Assembly: GCA_965370435.1 (NCBI GenBank)
Contig: CBDUUP010000187.1
Coordinates: forward strand, 1-8,499
Direction: 5' to 3'
From: CBDUUP01 sp965370435
GTDB lineage: Bacteria; Chloroflexota; Anaerolineae; Anaerolineales; UBA11579
Length of the DNA stretch: 8,499 bases
This document shows positions 1-6,579 of this stretch, one piece after another (positions within the stretch are counted from its first letter, which is position 1; every line of letters starts with the position of its first letter). The translations under genes and the position numbers were made by a program. The notes under the pieces were generated by a model, which saw nothing but the letters and a program-made list of their open reading frames with translations, searched no databases and was not told the DNA's origin.

Positions 1-71
1 GAATAGAGTTTTCGACGAAGCGGGGATTTTGGATTTACCTTCAACGTTCTAAAGTTCAACCGTTATCAAAT

Positions 72-85
72 TTGTCAAAAGTCAA
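72..85. promoter_or_regulatory. DNR/NNR-like operator, cytochrome operon
   Basis: The 14 bases TTGTCAAAAGTCAA match the palindrome TTGAC-N4-GTCAA at 13 of 14 positions when compared with the perfect copy at 6580-6593 read on the - strand; the shared stretch CAAAAGTCAATGA is identical over 13 bases. FNR-, DNR- and NNR-type regulators use half-sites TTGAT/TTGAC. The centre (78.5) is about 42 bases upstream of a start predicted from the -10 at 109-114, which is the class II activator position. Binding by the regulator at 6709-7422 is an inference. Confidence 0.6.
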
Positions 86-97
86 TGATTCGGACAG

Positions 98-125
98 TCT
101 CTTTGTGATACGATGCACAAAGAGA
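98..125. promoter_or_regulatory. Inverted repeat over the -10, second operator type
   Basis: TCTCTTTGTG (98-107) and CACAAAGAGA (116-125) are perfect 10-base inverted arms around an 8-base spacer. The core reads TGTGA-N6-GCACA, one base from the CRP consensus TGTGA-N6-TCACA. Over 22 bases (101-122) it matches the palindrome at 7496-7517 at 17 positions, so it looks like a second site for one common protein. It sits on top of the predicted -10, which would suit a repressor. Which protein binds is unknown. Confidence 0.5.
106..114 (+). promoter_or_regulatory. Putative extended -10 of the cytochrome operon
   Basis: TGA followed by TACGAT (109-114) resembles an extended -10 (TGn plus 4 of 6 matches to TATAAT). 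A start near 121 would put the operator at 72-85 close to -42. The leader would then be about 107 bases. There is no good -35 hexamer, as expected for an activator-dependent promoter. Confidence 0.35.
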
Positions 126-227
126 TTGTGGCTTTCTTCACTTTCTCTGTTTGCCATTGAAGTATGTGGGCGCGGTCCCATTTAAAACCGACGTAAACCA
201 AGTTTCAAGTATATAAGGAGATTGCAT

Positions 228-1292
228 ATGAAAAGAATTTTGAAAATCTTCCAGGCGGCATCTGGCCCCCGGAAAAGGAGCTATACCATCATGGTCATTG
301 GCTGCACGCTGATCTTGATGGCTTTCGTGCTGACTGCTTGTCAGACCGATACTCCTGAACCGACGGATGTGCCGCCCACGGATGTACCGGAGGCAACGGA
401 CGTGCCACCGACCGATATGCCGCCGCCAACCGATGTGCCGCCAGAGCCAACCGACGTGCCCCCGCCGGACCAATCGGCGTACTGGGACGCAGTGTCAGCC
501 AATGCGATGAACACGTATAGCATTGAGCACGGGCCTAACACCTGGTGCACACGCTGCCATTCTCCGCAGAACTGGGACCCAGCGGCCTTCCGAGGGCCGC
601 CGCCGTCCTGCTTCACCTGCAAGTTCCCCCACGAAGAAGAAATGAGAGTGGCGGAAGGCAACCCGTTCGTATCCGAGGATGAGTGGGTGGGGATCATGTG
701 TGAGACTTGCCACGAGATGACGGATGGCTTTGTTACCGGTGAAATCGCCTGGCTCAATCCCATCACGATGGAGTATGTGGACGTTAACACGCCTACCGAG
801 CTGTGCGAGAAGTGCCACGTCACCACCACCGACAATTCCTTCGGTTCCGCCGTCGACCACCTGATCACCCTGGGCGGCAGCGCCCACCTCAACTATGGAG
901 GGTTCCTGGGTGAGGTAGCTCCTCCCGAATACTGCACCGACTGCCACGACCCGCACACGCTCCAACCCTCGATGTGCGTGGAATGCCACACCATTGACGA
1001 GGATGCTCATGCCAAAGGCTCTTACGCCTTGATGGGTGACACTGTGACCTGCATGGCCTGTCATGATGCTTCCGGGCTGGACGTTGGCCCGCACCCCGAC
1101 GAAGCGATGGGCGGCATCTGGGTGACCCAAGTGACCGAGGTCTCGCGGGGCACAGCCACGACGAGCTATGTGCTGTCCCACAGCATCAAGTGGGCGGTAG
1201 CCTGCGACAAGTGCCACTACGAGGAGAATCCCTGGGATTTGGTTGTGTTGACCGCAGCCGGTGAAATTCCTGATCCTCCTGATGATGACTAA
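228..1292 (+). CDS. Octahaem cytochrome c lipoprotein with CXXCK motif (copy 1)
   Basis: This 354-residue protein is a predicted exported, lipid-anchored multihaem cytochrome c. After a basic N terminus and a hydrophobic stretch (about 20-37) comes the lipobox LTAC with Cys38, then a Pro/Thr/Asp linker (46-80). Eight haem motifs follow: CTRCH 107, CFTCK 128, CETCH 158, CEKCH 193, CTDCH 236, CVECH 250, CMACH 275 and CDKCH 326. The second has Lys instead of His; lysine-ligated haems of this kind are the catalytic haem in NrfA and octahaem nitrite reductases. Motif number and order do not match NrfA (five haems, CXXCK first) or the ONR/HAO group (special haem fourth), so the substrate is unknown and a pure electron carrier remains possible. 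The ATG at 228 is chosen because AGGAG (216-220) precedes it by 7 bases; an in-frame TTG at 222 is too close to that site. It is the first gene of a three-gene + strand unit and a paralogue of the next gene. Confidence 0.85.
   Translation: MKRILKIFQAASGPRKRSYTIMVIGCTLILMAFVLTACQTDTPEPTDVPPTDVPEATDVPPTDMPPPTDVPPEPTDVPPPDQSAYWDAVSANAMNTYSIEHGPNTWCTRCHSPQNWDPAAFRGPPPSCFTCKFPHEEEMRVAEGNPFVSEDEWVGIMCETCHEMTDGFVTGEIAWLNPITMEYVDVNTPTELCEKCHVTTTDNSFGSAVDHLITLGGSAHLNYGGFLGEVAPPEYCTDCHDPHTLQPSMCVECHTIDEDAHAKGSYALMGDTVTCMACHDASGLDVGPHPDEAMGGIWVTQVTEVSRGTATTSYVLSHSIKWAVACDKCHYEENPWDLVVLTAAGEIPDPPDDD
363..467 (+). repeat. In-frame TDVP repeat coding for a lipoprotein linker
   Basis: Six copies of Thr-Asp-Val/Met-Pro start at residues 46, 51, 57, 62, 68 and 75 of the cytochrome, separated by one to three Pro/Glu/Ala residues. 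It lies between the lipid anchor and the first haem motif and probably acts as a flexible, acidic spacer holding the haem domain off the membrane. Copy number could vary between strains. Confidence 0.8.
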
Positions 1293-1383
1293 AGTTCACA
1301 CCTTATAGATCTTCTCTGGCATCCACCCGTTCCTTGCAGAGAGAGTCAGAAATGGTGAACCGGTTAGTCAAATAACCAACTAC

Positions 1384-1425
1384 GTGCCGCTGAGGGTTGA
1401 GAATGATGATCGTCCTCAGCGGCAC
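1384..1425 (+). other. Strong intercistronic hairpin
   Basis: GTGCCGCTGAGG (1384-1395) pairs perfectly with CCTCAGCGGCAC (1414-1425), a GC-rich 12-base-pair stem with an 18-base loop. No T run follows on either strand, so it is not a standard intrinsic terminator. It sits in the 175-base gap between the two cytochrome genes, 42 bases before the second start codon. It may act as a processing or mRNA-stability element, or a partial terminator that sets the ratio of the two proteins. The rest of the gap shows only a weak 5-base repeat (GGTTA/TAACC at 1362-1377). Confidence 0.6.
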
Positions 1426-1467
1426 AACTTGTAATAATTGTGATTGATAAATCTGAAGGAGGACAAA

Positions 1468-2349
1468 ATGCTTCTCAAACCTGAACTCGCCGCGGCGAAG
1501 CAAAGGCCTCTCCGCAGCAAGATGCCGAGAGGGATACTCGTTGGGGGGATTCTGTTGGTATTGCTGATTTTCGCTCTTGGAATGGCGGCTTGCGGCACGG
1601 GCGATGACGCCACGCCAACGAAATCAGCAGGCCCGGCCCAAACCGCGCCGCCGGGCGTTGAACCAACGCCTGACCCGCAAACACTTTGGAATAATAGCCC
1701 CCACGCGGATACTTACGTCTCGCCGGAGAATGGGAAAAATATGTCCTGCGCGCGCTGCCATTCCTACGTCAACTGGATGCCTTCGATGGATGAACTGCCG
1801 GAGACCTGTTTTGTCTGCAAGTTCGAGGTCGCTCCTCCGCCTCCCTCTGTCGCCCAGGACGAGTGGCTGAACGTCACCTGTATGATCTGCCACGAGGTGG
1901 ACGACGGCGAGGTGGATTCGCAGTATCGCTGGTTGGACATCGCGCCGCTGGAGGAGTACATTGACGTGAGTTCCCCTTCATCGTTGTGCAAGAAATGCCA
2001 TGCCGACCCGGATGTACCCGACCACATTTATTTTGAGTTGGGAGGCGCGCATGAGGGGTACGAATGCACCGACTGCCACAATCCGCATAGCGCGGAGGCA
2101 AGCTGCGGGGCGGCAGGCTGCCACGAGGAGGTCGTTGATCTGGCTGCCCTTATCCCTGGGCACGACGAGACTCACCAGATCGTAAGTTGCGCAGCCTGTC
2201 ATGACGTAGAGGGTTTAGAAGTGGGACCGAATGAAGAGGGACTTTGGGTCACTATCCCCTACCTCTCCCATAACGTGGCCCTGGAAGCTCCCTGCGACCG
2301 CTGTCATTACCCCGCCAATCCCTGGGGTTTGACCGAGGAGACCCCTTAA
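1468..2349 (+). CDS. Octahaem cytochrome c lipoprotein with CXXCK motif (copy 2)
   Basis: This 293-residue paralogue of the preceding gene has the same order of parts: a basic N terminus, a hydrophobic segment (about 22-41), a relaxed lipobox MAAC with Cys42, a short Thr/Pro linker, then eight haem motifs. They are CARCH 94, CFVCK 114, CMICH 138, CKKCH 174, CTDCH 200, CGAAGCH 213, CAACH 241 and CDRCH 276. The second is again CXXCK inside the shared string CFxCKF, and the C-terminal motif is followed by NPWG/NPWD in both proteins. The sixth motif is CX4CH instead of CXXCH, a variant known from tetrahaem cytochromes c3. About 31 residues per haem makes it very densely packed. The start is the ATG at 1468, with AGGAGG (1457-1462) five bases upstream; the longer TTG start at 1444 would have no such site. 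The two proteins may form a heterodimer or an electron relay outside the membrane. The reaction is unknown. Confidence 0.85.
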   Translation: MLLKPELAAAKQRPLRSKMPRGILVGGILLVLLIFALGMAACGTGDDATPTKSAGPAQTAPPGVEPTPDPQTLWNNSPHADTYVSPENGKNMSCARCHSYVNWMPSMDELPETCFVCKFEVAPPPPSVAQDEWLNVTCMICHEVDDGEVDSQYRWLDIAPLEEYIDVSSPSSLCKKCHADPDVPDHIYFELGGAHEGYECTDCHNPHSAEASCGAAGCHEEVVDLAALIPGHDETHQIVSCAACHDVEGLEVGPNEEGLWVTIPYLSHNVALEAPCDRCHYPANPWGLTEETP

Positions 2350-2404
2350 GTAAGCAATCTTTATTTACAATTTGAAATCTCAATAGAAGAAGGAGAGTAA
2401 AACC

Positions 2405-3094
2405 ATGAATGATAAAACAGGAAAAACATTTCGGATCGCCGCCATCGTTATGATGGGCCTCACCGCAGCGATGAATATCCTCGGCGGTATTGGCACCACC
2501 TGCGCGGCCTTTGGCCTCACCAAGGGCTACCGGATGGCCTTCGCCGCCTTGCTCAAGGATCACCAATGGCTGTACCAGACTTTCGTTTTCGTCACCACCA
2601 TCATTGGCCTGTTTGGGGTCTGGGCAGTACTCAGGCTGCTAAAAGGAAAAAGTAACGCCTACCGGGATACCCTCATCATCCTGGTGGTGGGCACGATGGT
2701 CAATGGATACCATTACTACATGTCCCAGACGCTGCGGGGCAAGGCCGCGCCTGCCAACGTCGTCTTCTATTTCAACGCCTTCACCTTGTTGATCTTCCTG
2801 CTGATCAAGCTCCCAGGTTTGCGCGAGCGGGTCAGCTTTGACGAGCCGGGAGGGGAAGAAGACGTGGCCGGAGGGCTGACCGCATTCATCGCCGGAATGC
2901 TGACCCTCACCACCGCGCTCTGGATAGGCCCTTCCCACATGCCTGAAGGCGTGAATTGGACGCTGGCGCTGGAAGTTCCCCTCACCCTGGTCGGCGGTGC
3001 GTTGGCGTTGGGCGGGTTAGGGAAATTAGTCGCTGTGGGCTTGAAATTGATGGCCCCAGAGAAAACATCCGCTGAGCCGGAACAGCTTGGCTGA
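2405..3094 (+). CDS. Polytopic membrane protein, unknown family
   Basis: I do not recognise this 229-residue protein. It has about six hydrophobic stretches: roughly 11-35, 56-78, 88-106, 118-137, 156-175 and 187-212. Between the fourth and fifth is an acidic loop (about 144-154). The first helix carries the string NILGGIGTTC. Three histidines, His53, His103 and His178, are at or near helix ends and could ligate haem b, but no cytochrome b signature is present. AAGGAGAG ends a few bases before the ATG at 2405, and the gene follows the second cytochrome by 55 bases, so it is probably co-transcribed. A reasonable guess is a membrane anchor or quinol-side partner of the two lipoprotein cytochromes. 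The C terminus is short, polar and probably disordered. The terminators at 3095-3163 follow at once. Confidence 0.8.
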   Translation: MNDKTGKTFRIAAIVMMGLTAAMNILGGIGTTCAAFGLTKGYRMAFAALLKDHQWLYQTFVFVTTIIGLFGVWAVLRLLKGKSNAYRDTLIILVVGTMVNGYHYYMSQTLRGKAAPANVVFYFNAFTLLIFLLIKLPGLRERVSFDEPGGEEDVAGGLTAFIAGMLTLTTALWIGPSHMPEGVNWTLALEVPLTLVGGALALGGLGKLVAVGLKLMAPEKTSAEPEQLG

Positions 3095-3126
3095 CTCAAT
3101 CAGAATATGAGCATTCTCCGATTGAG
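3095..3126 (+). other. Hairpin directly after the stop codon
   Basis: CTCAATC (3095-3101) pairs with GATTGAG (3120-3126), and AGAAT (3102-3106) with ATTCT (3113-3117), leaving a two-base bulge (CC, 3118-3119) and a 6-base loop. It abuts the larger terminator hairpin and may protect the mRNA 3' end or assist termination. Confidence 0.5.
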
Positions 3127-3163
3127 AAGACCCCGTTGGATTTTCCAACGGGGTCTTGATTTT
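3127..3163 (+). terminator. Intrinsic terminator between convergent operons
   Basis: AAGACCCCGTTGGA (3127-3140) and TCCAACGGGGTCTT (3144-3157) form a perfect 14-base-pair stem with a 3-base loop, followed by GATTTT. It ends the + strand unit. The opposite operon stops at 3187, so the same stem may also serve it, but its - strand tail (CTCAATC) is poor in T. Confidence 0.85.
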
Positions 3164-3186
3164 ATCCAGGTCTTAATTTCTGATAC

Positions 3187-4071
3187 TTAAAATGCTTCGG
3201 CCGCCAGAAGGAGCATGGAACTCAGCATGTAAATTGAGGCGTATTTGAACAATCCAAAGTTATTCCGTGCGGATGGCCGCAGCATGGAAGCCATCGCCAA
3301 GGTCAGCAAGCCAACCGAAAGAACAGCCATGAGGCGCAAACATCCAATGTGCATGCCAATCTGAACCGAGGCCACAGCCATAGCGACCGCGGCAAAGATG
3401 CTTGAGACTGCAATGATGTTGCGTGTGGTTGGGATGTTATAGGTAGAGGGGAAGGTGGGAACCCCGGCTCGTTGATAATCCTCTTTGTAGCGTATGGTGA
3501 AGGTGAGGATGTGGGTGGGGATCCAAAAAAGGACCGCCAGGCTCAATAAGATGCCGATCCCGTCGATCTGCCCGATGCCGAGAGCACGCCCGGCCAGCAC
3601 CGGCATTGCGCCAGAGATACCGCCCCATACAATTGACCAGGCTGTGCGCCGTTTGAGCCATATGGTGTAGACCGCCACGTCGAAGAACAATCCGGCGAAG
3701 ACCACGGCGCCGAAAAGGAGATCAATCCCCAGCGCCCACCCTATACCAATAATGGATAACCCCGCGCCCAGGATCAAGGCTTCCCAGGGCGCGACTTGGC
3801 CCGAAGGCAGCGGACGCCAGCAGGTGCGCTGCATCTTGGCGTCAATATCGCGGTCATACCACATATTGAGCACCGTGCTGCCGCTGATCGCCAGGAACAA
3901 GCTCCCGGCCATACCCAGGGCGGTCTGCCAGTTCATCACCGGACAGCGCGAACTCATGTATCCGGCCAGCCCTGTGGTCAGCAGCAGACCAGTCTGAAGG
4001 CTCTTGGTGAGCGGCCAGTAAAGCCGGAGTTTGGCGGACGCCAATTGATAGACGCTGGTGAATCTTCTCAT
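3187..4071 (-). CDS. ctaB: Haem O synthase (protohaem IX farnesyltransferase)
   Basis: This 294-residue UbiA-superfamily membrane prenyltransferase is predicted to convert haem b to haem o by attaching a farnesyl group. The first Asp-rich motif is NMWYDRDIDAKM (69-80), followed by RPLPSG (86-91). The family's second conserved region appears as WIPTH (183-187) and YKEDYQRAGVP (195-205). About eight or nine hydrophobic helices are present, as usual for the family, and the length is normal. The start at 4071 has only a weak AGGA about ten bases upstream. It is last in the - strand operon, 23 bases after the FGE-like gene. Its place beside an oxidase-like subunit I suggests that protein, or another oxidase in the cell, uses haem o or a. 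Other UbiA prenyltransferases are possible, but RPLPSG with DYxxAGVP fits haem O synthase best. Confidence 0.85.
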   Translation of the reverse strand: MRRFTSVYQLASAKLRLYWPLTKSLQTGLLLTTGLAGYMSSRCPVMNWQTALGMAGSLFLAISGSTVLNMWYDRDIDAKMQRTCWRPLPSGQVAPWEALILGAGLSIIGIGWALGIDLLFGAVVFAGLFFDVAVYTIWLKRRTAWSIVWGGISGAMPVLAGRALGIGQIDGIGILLSLAVLFWIPTHILTFTIRYKEDYQRAGVPTFPSTYNIPTTRNIIAVSSIFAAVAMAVASVQIGMHIGCLRLMAVLSVGLLTLAMASMLRPSARNNFGLFKYASIYMLSSMLLLAAEAF

Positions 4072-4094
4072 ATGAGAGTTATCCTAACATACAC

Positions 4095-5018
4095 TCATGG
4101 ATTGCGGGCGCAGCGGAAACCGACGTTGGGGCTGGCGTAGTCCGGCCCGGCGCTGTTGCGGGTCCATACCCGCAAGTCGTGTTGGTAATTGGCTTTACTG
4201 CCGCCCCGCATGTAGCGCAGATGGGTGTTTTCGTAGATGTCGCCGGTCCAATGCCAGACGTTTCCGGCCATGTCGTAGAGACCGTAGGGGCTAGCCGAAT
4301 CTTGGGTATCGTCGTCATCGTGGGACATGCCATTGTAATACCCAACCGGGGTGGTGTCGCCGAGTTTCCCAACGACTTCCTCGAAGAGGTCGCGGCTGCC
4401 GTAGTAATTGGCGTTGCCGCTATCAATCCCGTCGCCCCAGGGGAAGGGCCGCCCATCGGTCCCGCGCGCACCTTTCTCCCATTCAGTCTCGGTGGGCAGC
4501 CACCAGCCGAAGGATTCGCAGTAGGCTTTAGCCCCGAACCAGGTCACGAATGTCACCGGATGGTCCCCGTAGCCCGATTTTACCGAAAAGCTGCTGCCGT
4601 CATATTGGATGCGTACTCCAACCTCCTCCAGAGGGACGTGCAGCCAATCTCCGGCGGTGATTTCCACCTCGTGGTTGTAGGCGCGGAATTCGTCGCCCCC
4701 ATAATATCCGACCACCTGCTGGCCGAGGTCAGCGTCTTCTTGTATGCTGATCTCGTCCGCAGCCAAAGCCTGGTTGAGGTAATCGGCGTACTGCTGGTTG
4801 GTCACGTGGGTGACCATCATCTCGTAATCATAGTCAACCATAACTTCGTGCTCGTGCTGGCCCATCAAGAACTCGCCTGCGGGCACAACTGCCCAGGCGT
4901 TAGGGTCAATCCCGATATCAAAGGTGGGCGGCGTCGTTCCCTCGGCTGTGCTCGATGTGCAAGCCGCCAGCAGGAAGAGGATCAACCCCAAAATGAGAAT
5001 ACGTATGATCTTTTTCAT
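4095..5018 (-). CDS. FGE/SUMF1-fold lipoprotein, NirV-like, no catalytic Cys pair
   Basis: This 307-residue protein has a short signal with lipobox LAAC (Cys20) and then a formylglycine-generating-enzyme (SUMF1) domain: VPAGEFLMG (45-53), VTNQQYADYLN (72-82), HPVTFVTWFGAKAYCE (153-168), LPTETEWEKGARG (174-186), FPWGD (192-196), GLYDMAGNVWHWT (246-258), RGGS (271-274) and NVGFRCA (298-304). In true FGE two cysteines follow the GGS motif; here those places read Asn277 and about Leu282. The only cysteines after the lipid Cys are 167 and 303. It is therefore unlikely to make formylglycine. Non-canonical FGE relatives include NirV, found beside copper nitrite reductase genes, and PvdO; the respiratory setting makes NirV the closest parallel, though its function is unknown. 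The ATG overlaps the stop of the upstream gene (TAATG) and its ribosome site lies inside that gene, so translation is probably coupled. Confidence 0.85.
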   Translation of the reverse strand: MKKIIRILILGLILFLLAACTSSTAEGTTPPTFDIGIDPNAWAVVPAGEFLMGQHEHEVMVDYDYEMMVTHVTNQQYADYLNQALAADEISIQEDADLGQQVVGYYGGDEFRAYNHEVEITAGDWLHVPLEEVGVRIQYDGSSFSVKSGYGDHPVTFVTWFGAKAYCESFGWWLPTETEWEKGARGTDGRPFPWGDGIDSGNANYYGSRDLFEEVVGKLGDTTPVGYYNGMSHDDDDTQDSASPYGLYDMAGNVWHWTGDIYENTHLRYMRGGSKANYQHDLRVWTRNSAGPDYASPNVGFRCARNP

Positions 5019-5031
5019 TATACTTCCTCCT
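5016..5031 (-). promoter_or_regulatory. Overlapping stop/start with internal ribosome site
   Basis: On the - strand the sequence reads AGGAGGAAGTATAATG. The TAA of the oxidase-like gene shares one base with the ATG of the NirV-like gene, and AGGAGG lies within the last codons of the former. This layout supports translational coupling and similar amounts of the two proteins. Confidence 0.85.
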
Positions 5032-6502
5032 GTGGGGAGGGTTCTGGAATGGCTGGGGTCAATTCTTTGGCCCAGCGGCCATCTTTCTTGAATAAGTCAA
5101 ACAATCGCCAAAGCATGAATATAGCTAGAACGACCAGCACCAATCCCAGACCAATGTCCATCAGCAGCATGGTCAAATTGACGAAGGCTTGCTGTTCAGA
5201 TTCGGTGACGAATAAACGCTTGATGGAGAAAGTGGTGGCCGCGGCGAAGGCCACGTCCGAGCCGATGATGATAAGCCAAGCGAACCATTTTCTCGCTTTC
5301 CCCTTCAAACCAGCTAAGTCGGCATAGTAGAACAGGATGATGGTGGCGACGATCCCTGAAAGAATGTGCCAGTGGCCGGTGAGGGTGATGCGTTCTTCTC
5401 GAGCGGGGATCACCCGCATGATTTTCTCAAGTTTGGCGGCCATGAACAAGCCGATGAAGGTGACGACGAAATTCATGAACACCATCTGCCAGGTGGCCCC
5501 AAATTTCAGGGGGTCGTGAAACAAGGCTTTAATTTTTTGGATCAGAGTCCCTTTTTCGATACCCTGTTCAGCCAGGCGGTCTTTGATGAGCTTGCCCCAG
5601 GAGAAGATCACCAGGAACAACCCGGCCAGCAAGGTGAAAACCGACCCGACGTAAATGATGATGTGGGCGATAGGCTCGAAGGGAACCACGGCCCAGACTC
5701 CCAGAGTGATCACCGTGGTGCCGATTATCATGCTGGGCATGGCGATTTTGTGCCAGGTTCCCTTGAAATCCATCCAGCGACCGACCAACAGGGCGATGGC
5801 GACGGCGATCAGGGTGAGCATGATGTGCAGGTGGCCGATGACGGCCAACTGCAAGGCGGTCTTGTGCGGCTCGCGGAGATTGTCTTCGGCGAGGAAGGTT
5901 TCAAATCCGTTGCCATAGAACGATCCGGGTATTGCCCCAAACAACGCCGAACCGAGAGTGGCGACGGCCATCACGAAGAAGGCCACCCGCTCCAGATCCA
6001 GGGATTTCAGATGGGCGTAGGCTTTGTCTTTGATCCGGTATTCGGGATTCCAGGGCCAGAGGGCGACCGCCAGCATCAGGCCCCCAAAGAACATCAGCGA
6101 CTGTCCAAAGATGAACAGGCCGTGGAGGATAAAGTTGTGTCCAAAATAGGCAAACCCCAGGCCAAAGATCATCGAAAAGAGGTAACCAACCGTCACGGTG
6201 GCGTTGATGTTGGTTTGCTGGTTTTTCTTCATCGGGATCGCGGCGGTGATGAAATACACTTCAATCGCCACTACCGCCATCGCTATGGAGTGGTAGAGCA
6301 TGACGATCCGGCCTTCCCTTTCGGCCTCTACCAGGTCAAGATTCAGGAGATTGACCACCACGTCTTTGACTCCCAACTCTGCCATTGGCCCGGAGAGCAT
6401 CCCAAAGGTGGCTGTCACCAGGGAGATCATGGCGATAGCGACCAGGGCCAATCCCTTGGTGGAGCTAAATAAGTAGTTGAACCGCTTCTTTATTCCTTGC
6501 AT
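5018..6502 (-). CDS. Haem-copper oxidase/NO reductase-like subunit I, divergent
   Basis: This 494-residue integral membrane protein has 12 predicted helices, the number in the core of haem-copper oxidase subunit I and NorB. His71 lies in helix 2 (VMLYHSIAM), where the low-spin haem ligand belongs. GHWH (376-379) in helix 10 gives the HxH pair expected for the high- and low-spin haems. GHLH (223-226) in helix 6 could supply one CuB ligand. The His-His pair normally found after helix 7 is not seen: GVWAVVPF (268-275) lines up by eye with the usual VWAHH stretch, with Val272-Val273 in its place. Membership of the superfamily is my inference from these patterns; another dihaem b membrane protein is possible. 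The chosen start at 6502 has GGAG seven bases upstream. A longer frame to 6580 would run through the operator. It is first in an operon with the NirV-like lipoprotein and haem O synthase. Confidence 0.6.
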   Translation of the reverse strand: MQGIKKRFNYLFSSTKGLALVAIAMISLVTATFGMLSGPMAELGVKDVVVNLLNLDLVEAEREGRIVMLYHSIAMAVVAIEVYFITAAIPMKKNQQTNINATVTVGYLFSMIFGLGFAYFGHNFILHGLFIFGQSLMFFGGLMLAVALWPWNPEYRIKDKAYAHLKSLDLERVAFFVMAVATLGSALFGAIPGSFYGNGFETFLAEDNLREPHKTALQLAVIGHLHIMLTLIAVAIALLVGRWMDFKGTWHKIAMPSMIIGTTVITLGVWAVVPFEPIAHIIIYVGSVFTLLAGLFLVIFSWGKLIKDRLAEQGIEKGTLIQKIKALFHDPLKFGATWQMVFMNFVVTFIGLFMAAKLEKIMRVIPAREERITLTGHWHILSGIVATIILFYYADLAGLKGKARKWFAWLIIIGSDVAFAAATTFSIKRLFVTESEQQAFVNLTMLLMDIGLGLVLVVLAIFMLWRLFDLFKKDGRWAKELTPAIPEPSPQEEV

Positions 6503-6553
6503 AGATTTACTCCGTGAAATCGTTGTCATTAAAGAGAAGCTCTTATTGTACAA

Positions 6554-6559
6554 ATTATC
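6554..6559 (-). promoter_or_regulatory. Putative -10 of the oxidase-like operon
   Basis: GATAAT on the - strand (5 of 6 to TATAAT) is centred 30 bases from the centre of the operator at 6580-6593, so a start near 6546 would place the operator at about -41. A second candidate, TACAAT at 6550-6545, would place it nearer -48. The leader to the chosen start codon would be about 40 bases. Confidence 0.4.
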
Positions 6560-6579
6560 ACGAACAGGCTGTTTTGTCA

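Noticed and set aside
363..467. CRISPR or tandem DNA repeat
   Set aside because: The repetition follows the codons of a TDVP linker with variable spacing; there are no equal repeats and spacers.
1384..1425. Intrinsic terminator after the first cytochrome
   Set aside because: The stem is strong but no T run follows on either strand.
228..2349. Naming either cytochrome NrfA or hydroxylamine oxidoreductase
   Set aside because: The CXXCK motif suggests it, but motif number and order differ from NrfA and from the ONR/HAO group, and the proteins are too short per haem.
4095..5018. Active sulfatase-modifying (formylglycine-generating) enzyme
   Set aside because: The two cysteines after GGS that carry out catalysis are missing, and no sulfatase gene is nearby.
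4179..5327. Long + strand open frame opposite the FGE-like gene
   Set aside because: It has no ribosome site or recognisable domain, spans the junction of two real genes on the other strand, and its composition is that of an antisense shadow.
5366..6472. Long + strand open frame opposite the oxidase-like gene
   Set aside because: Its product is abnormally rich in His, Gln, Asp and Gly, as expected from reading a membrane protein gene backwards; the opposite frame has clear helices and His motifs.
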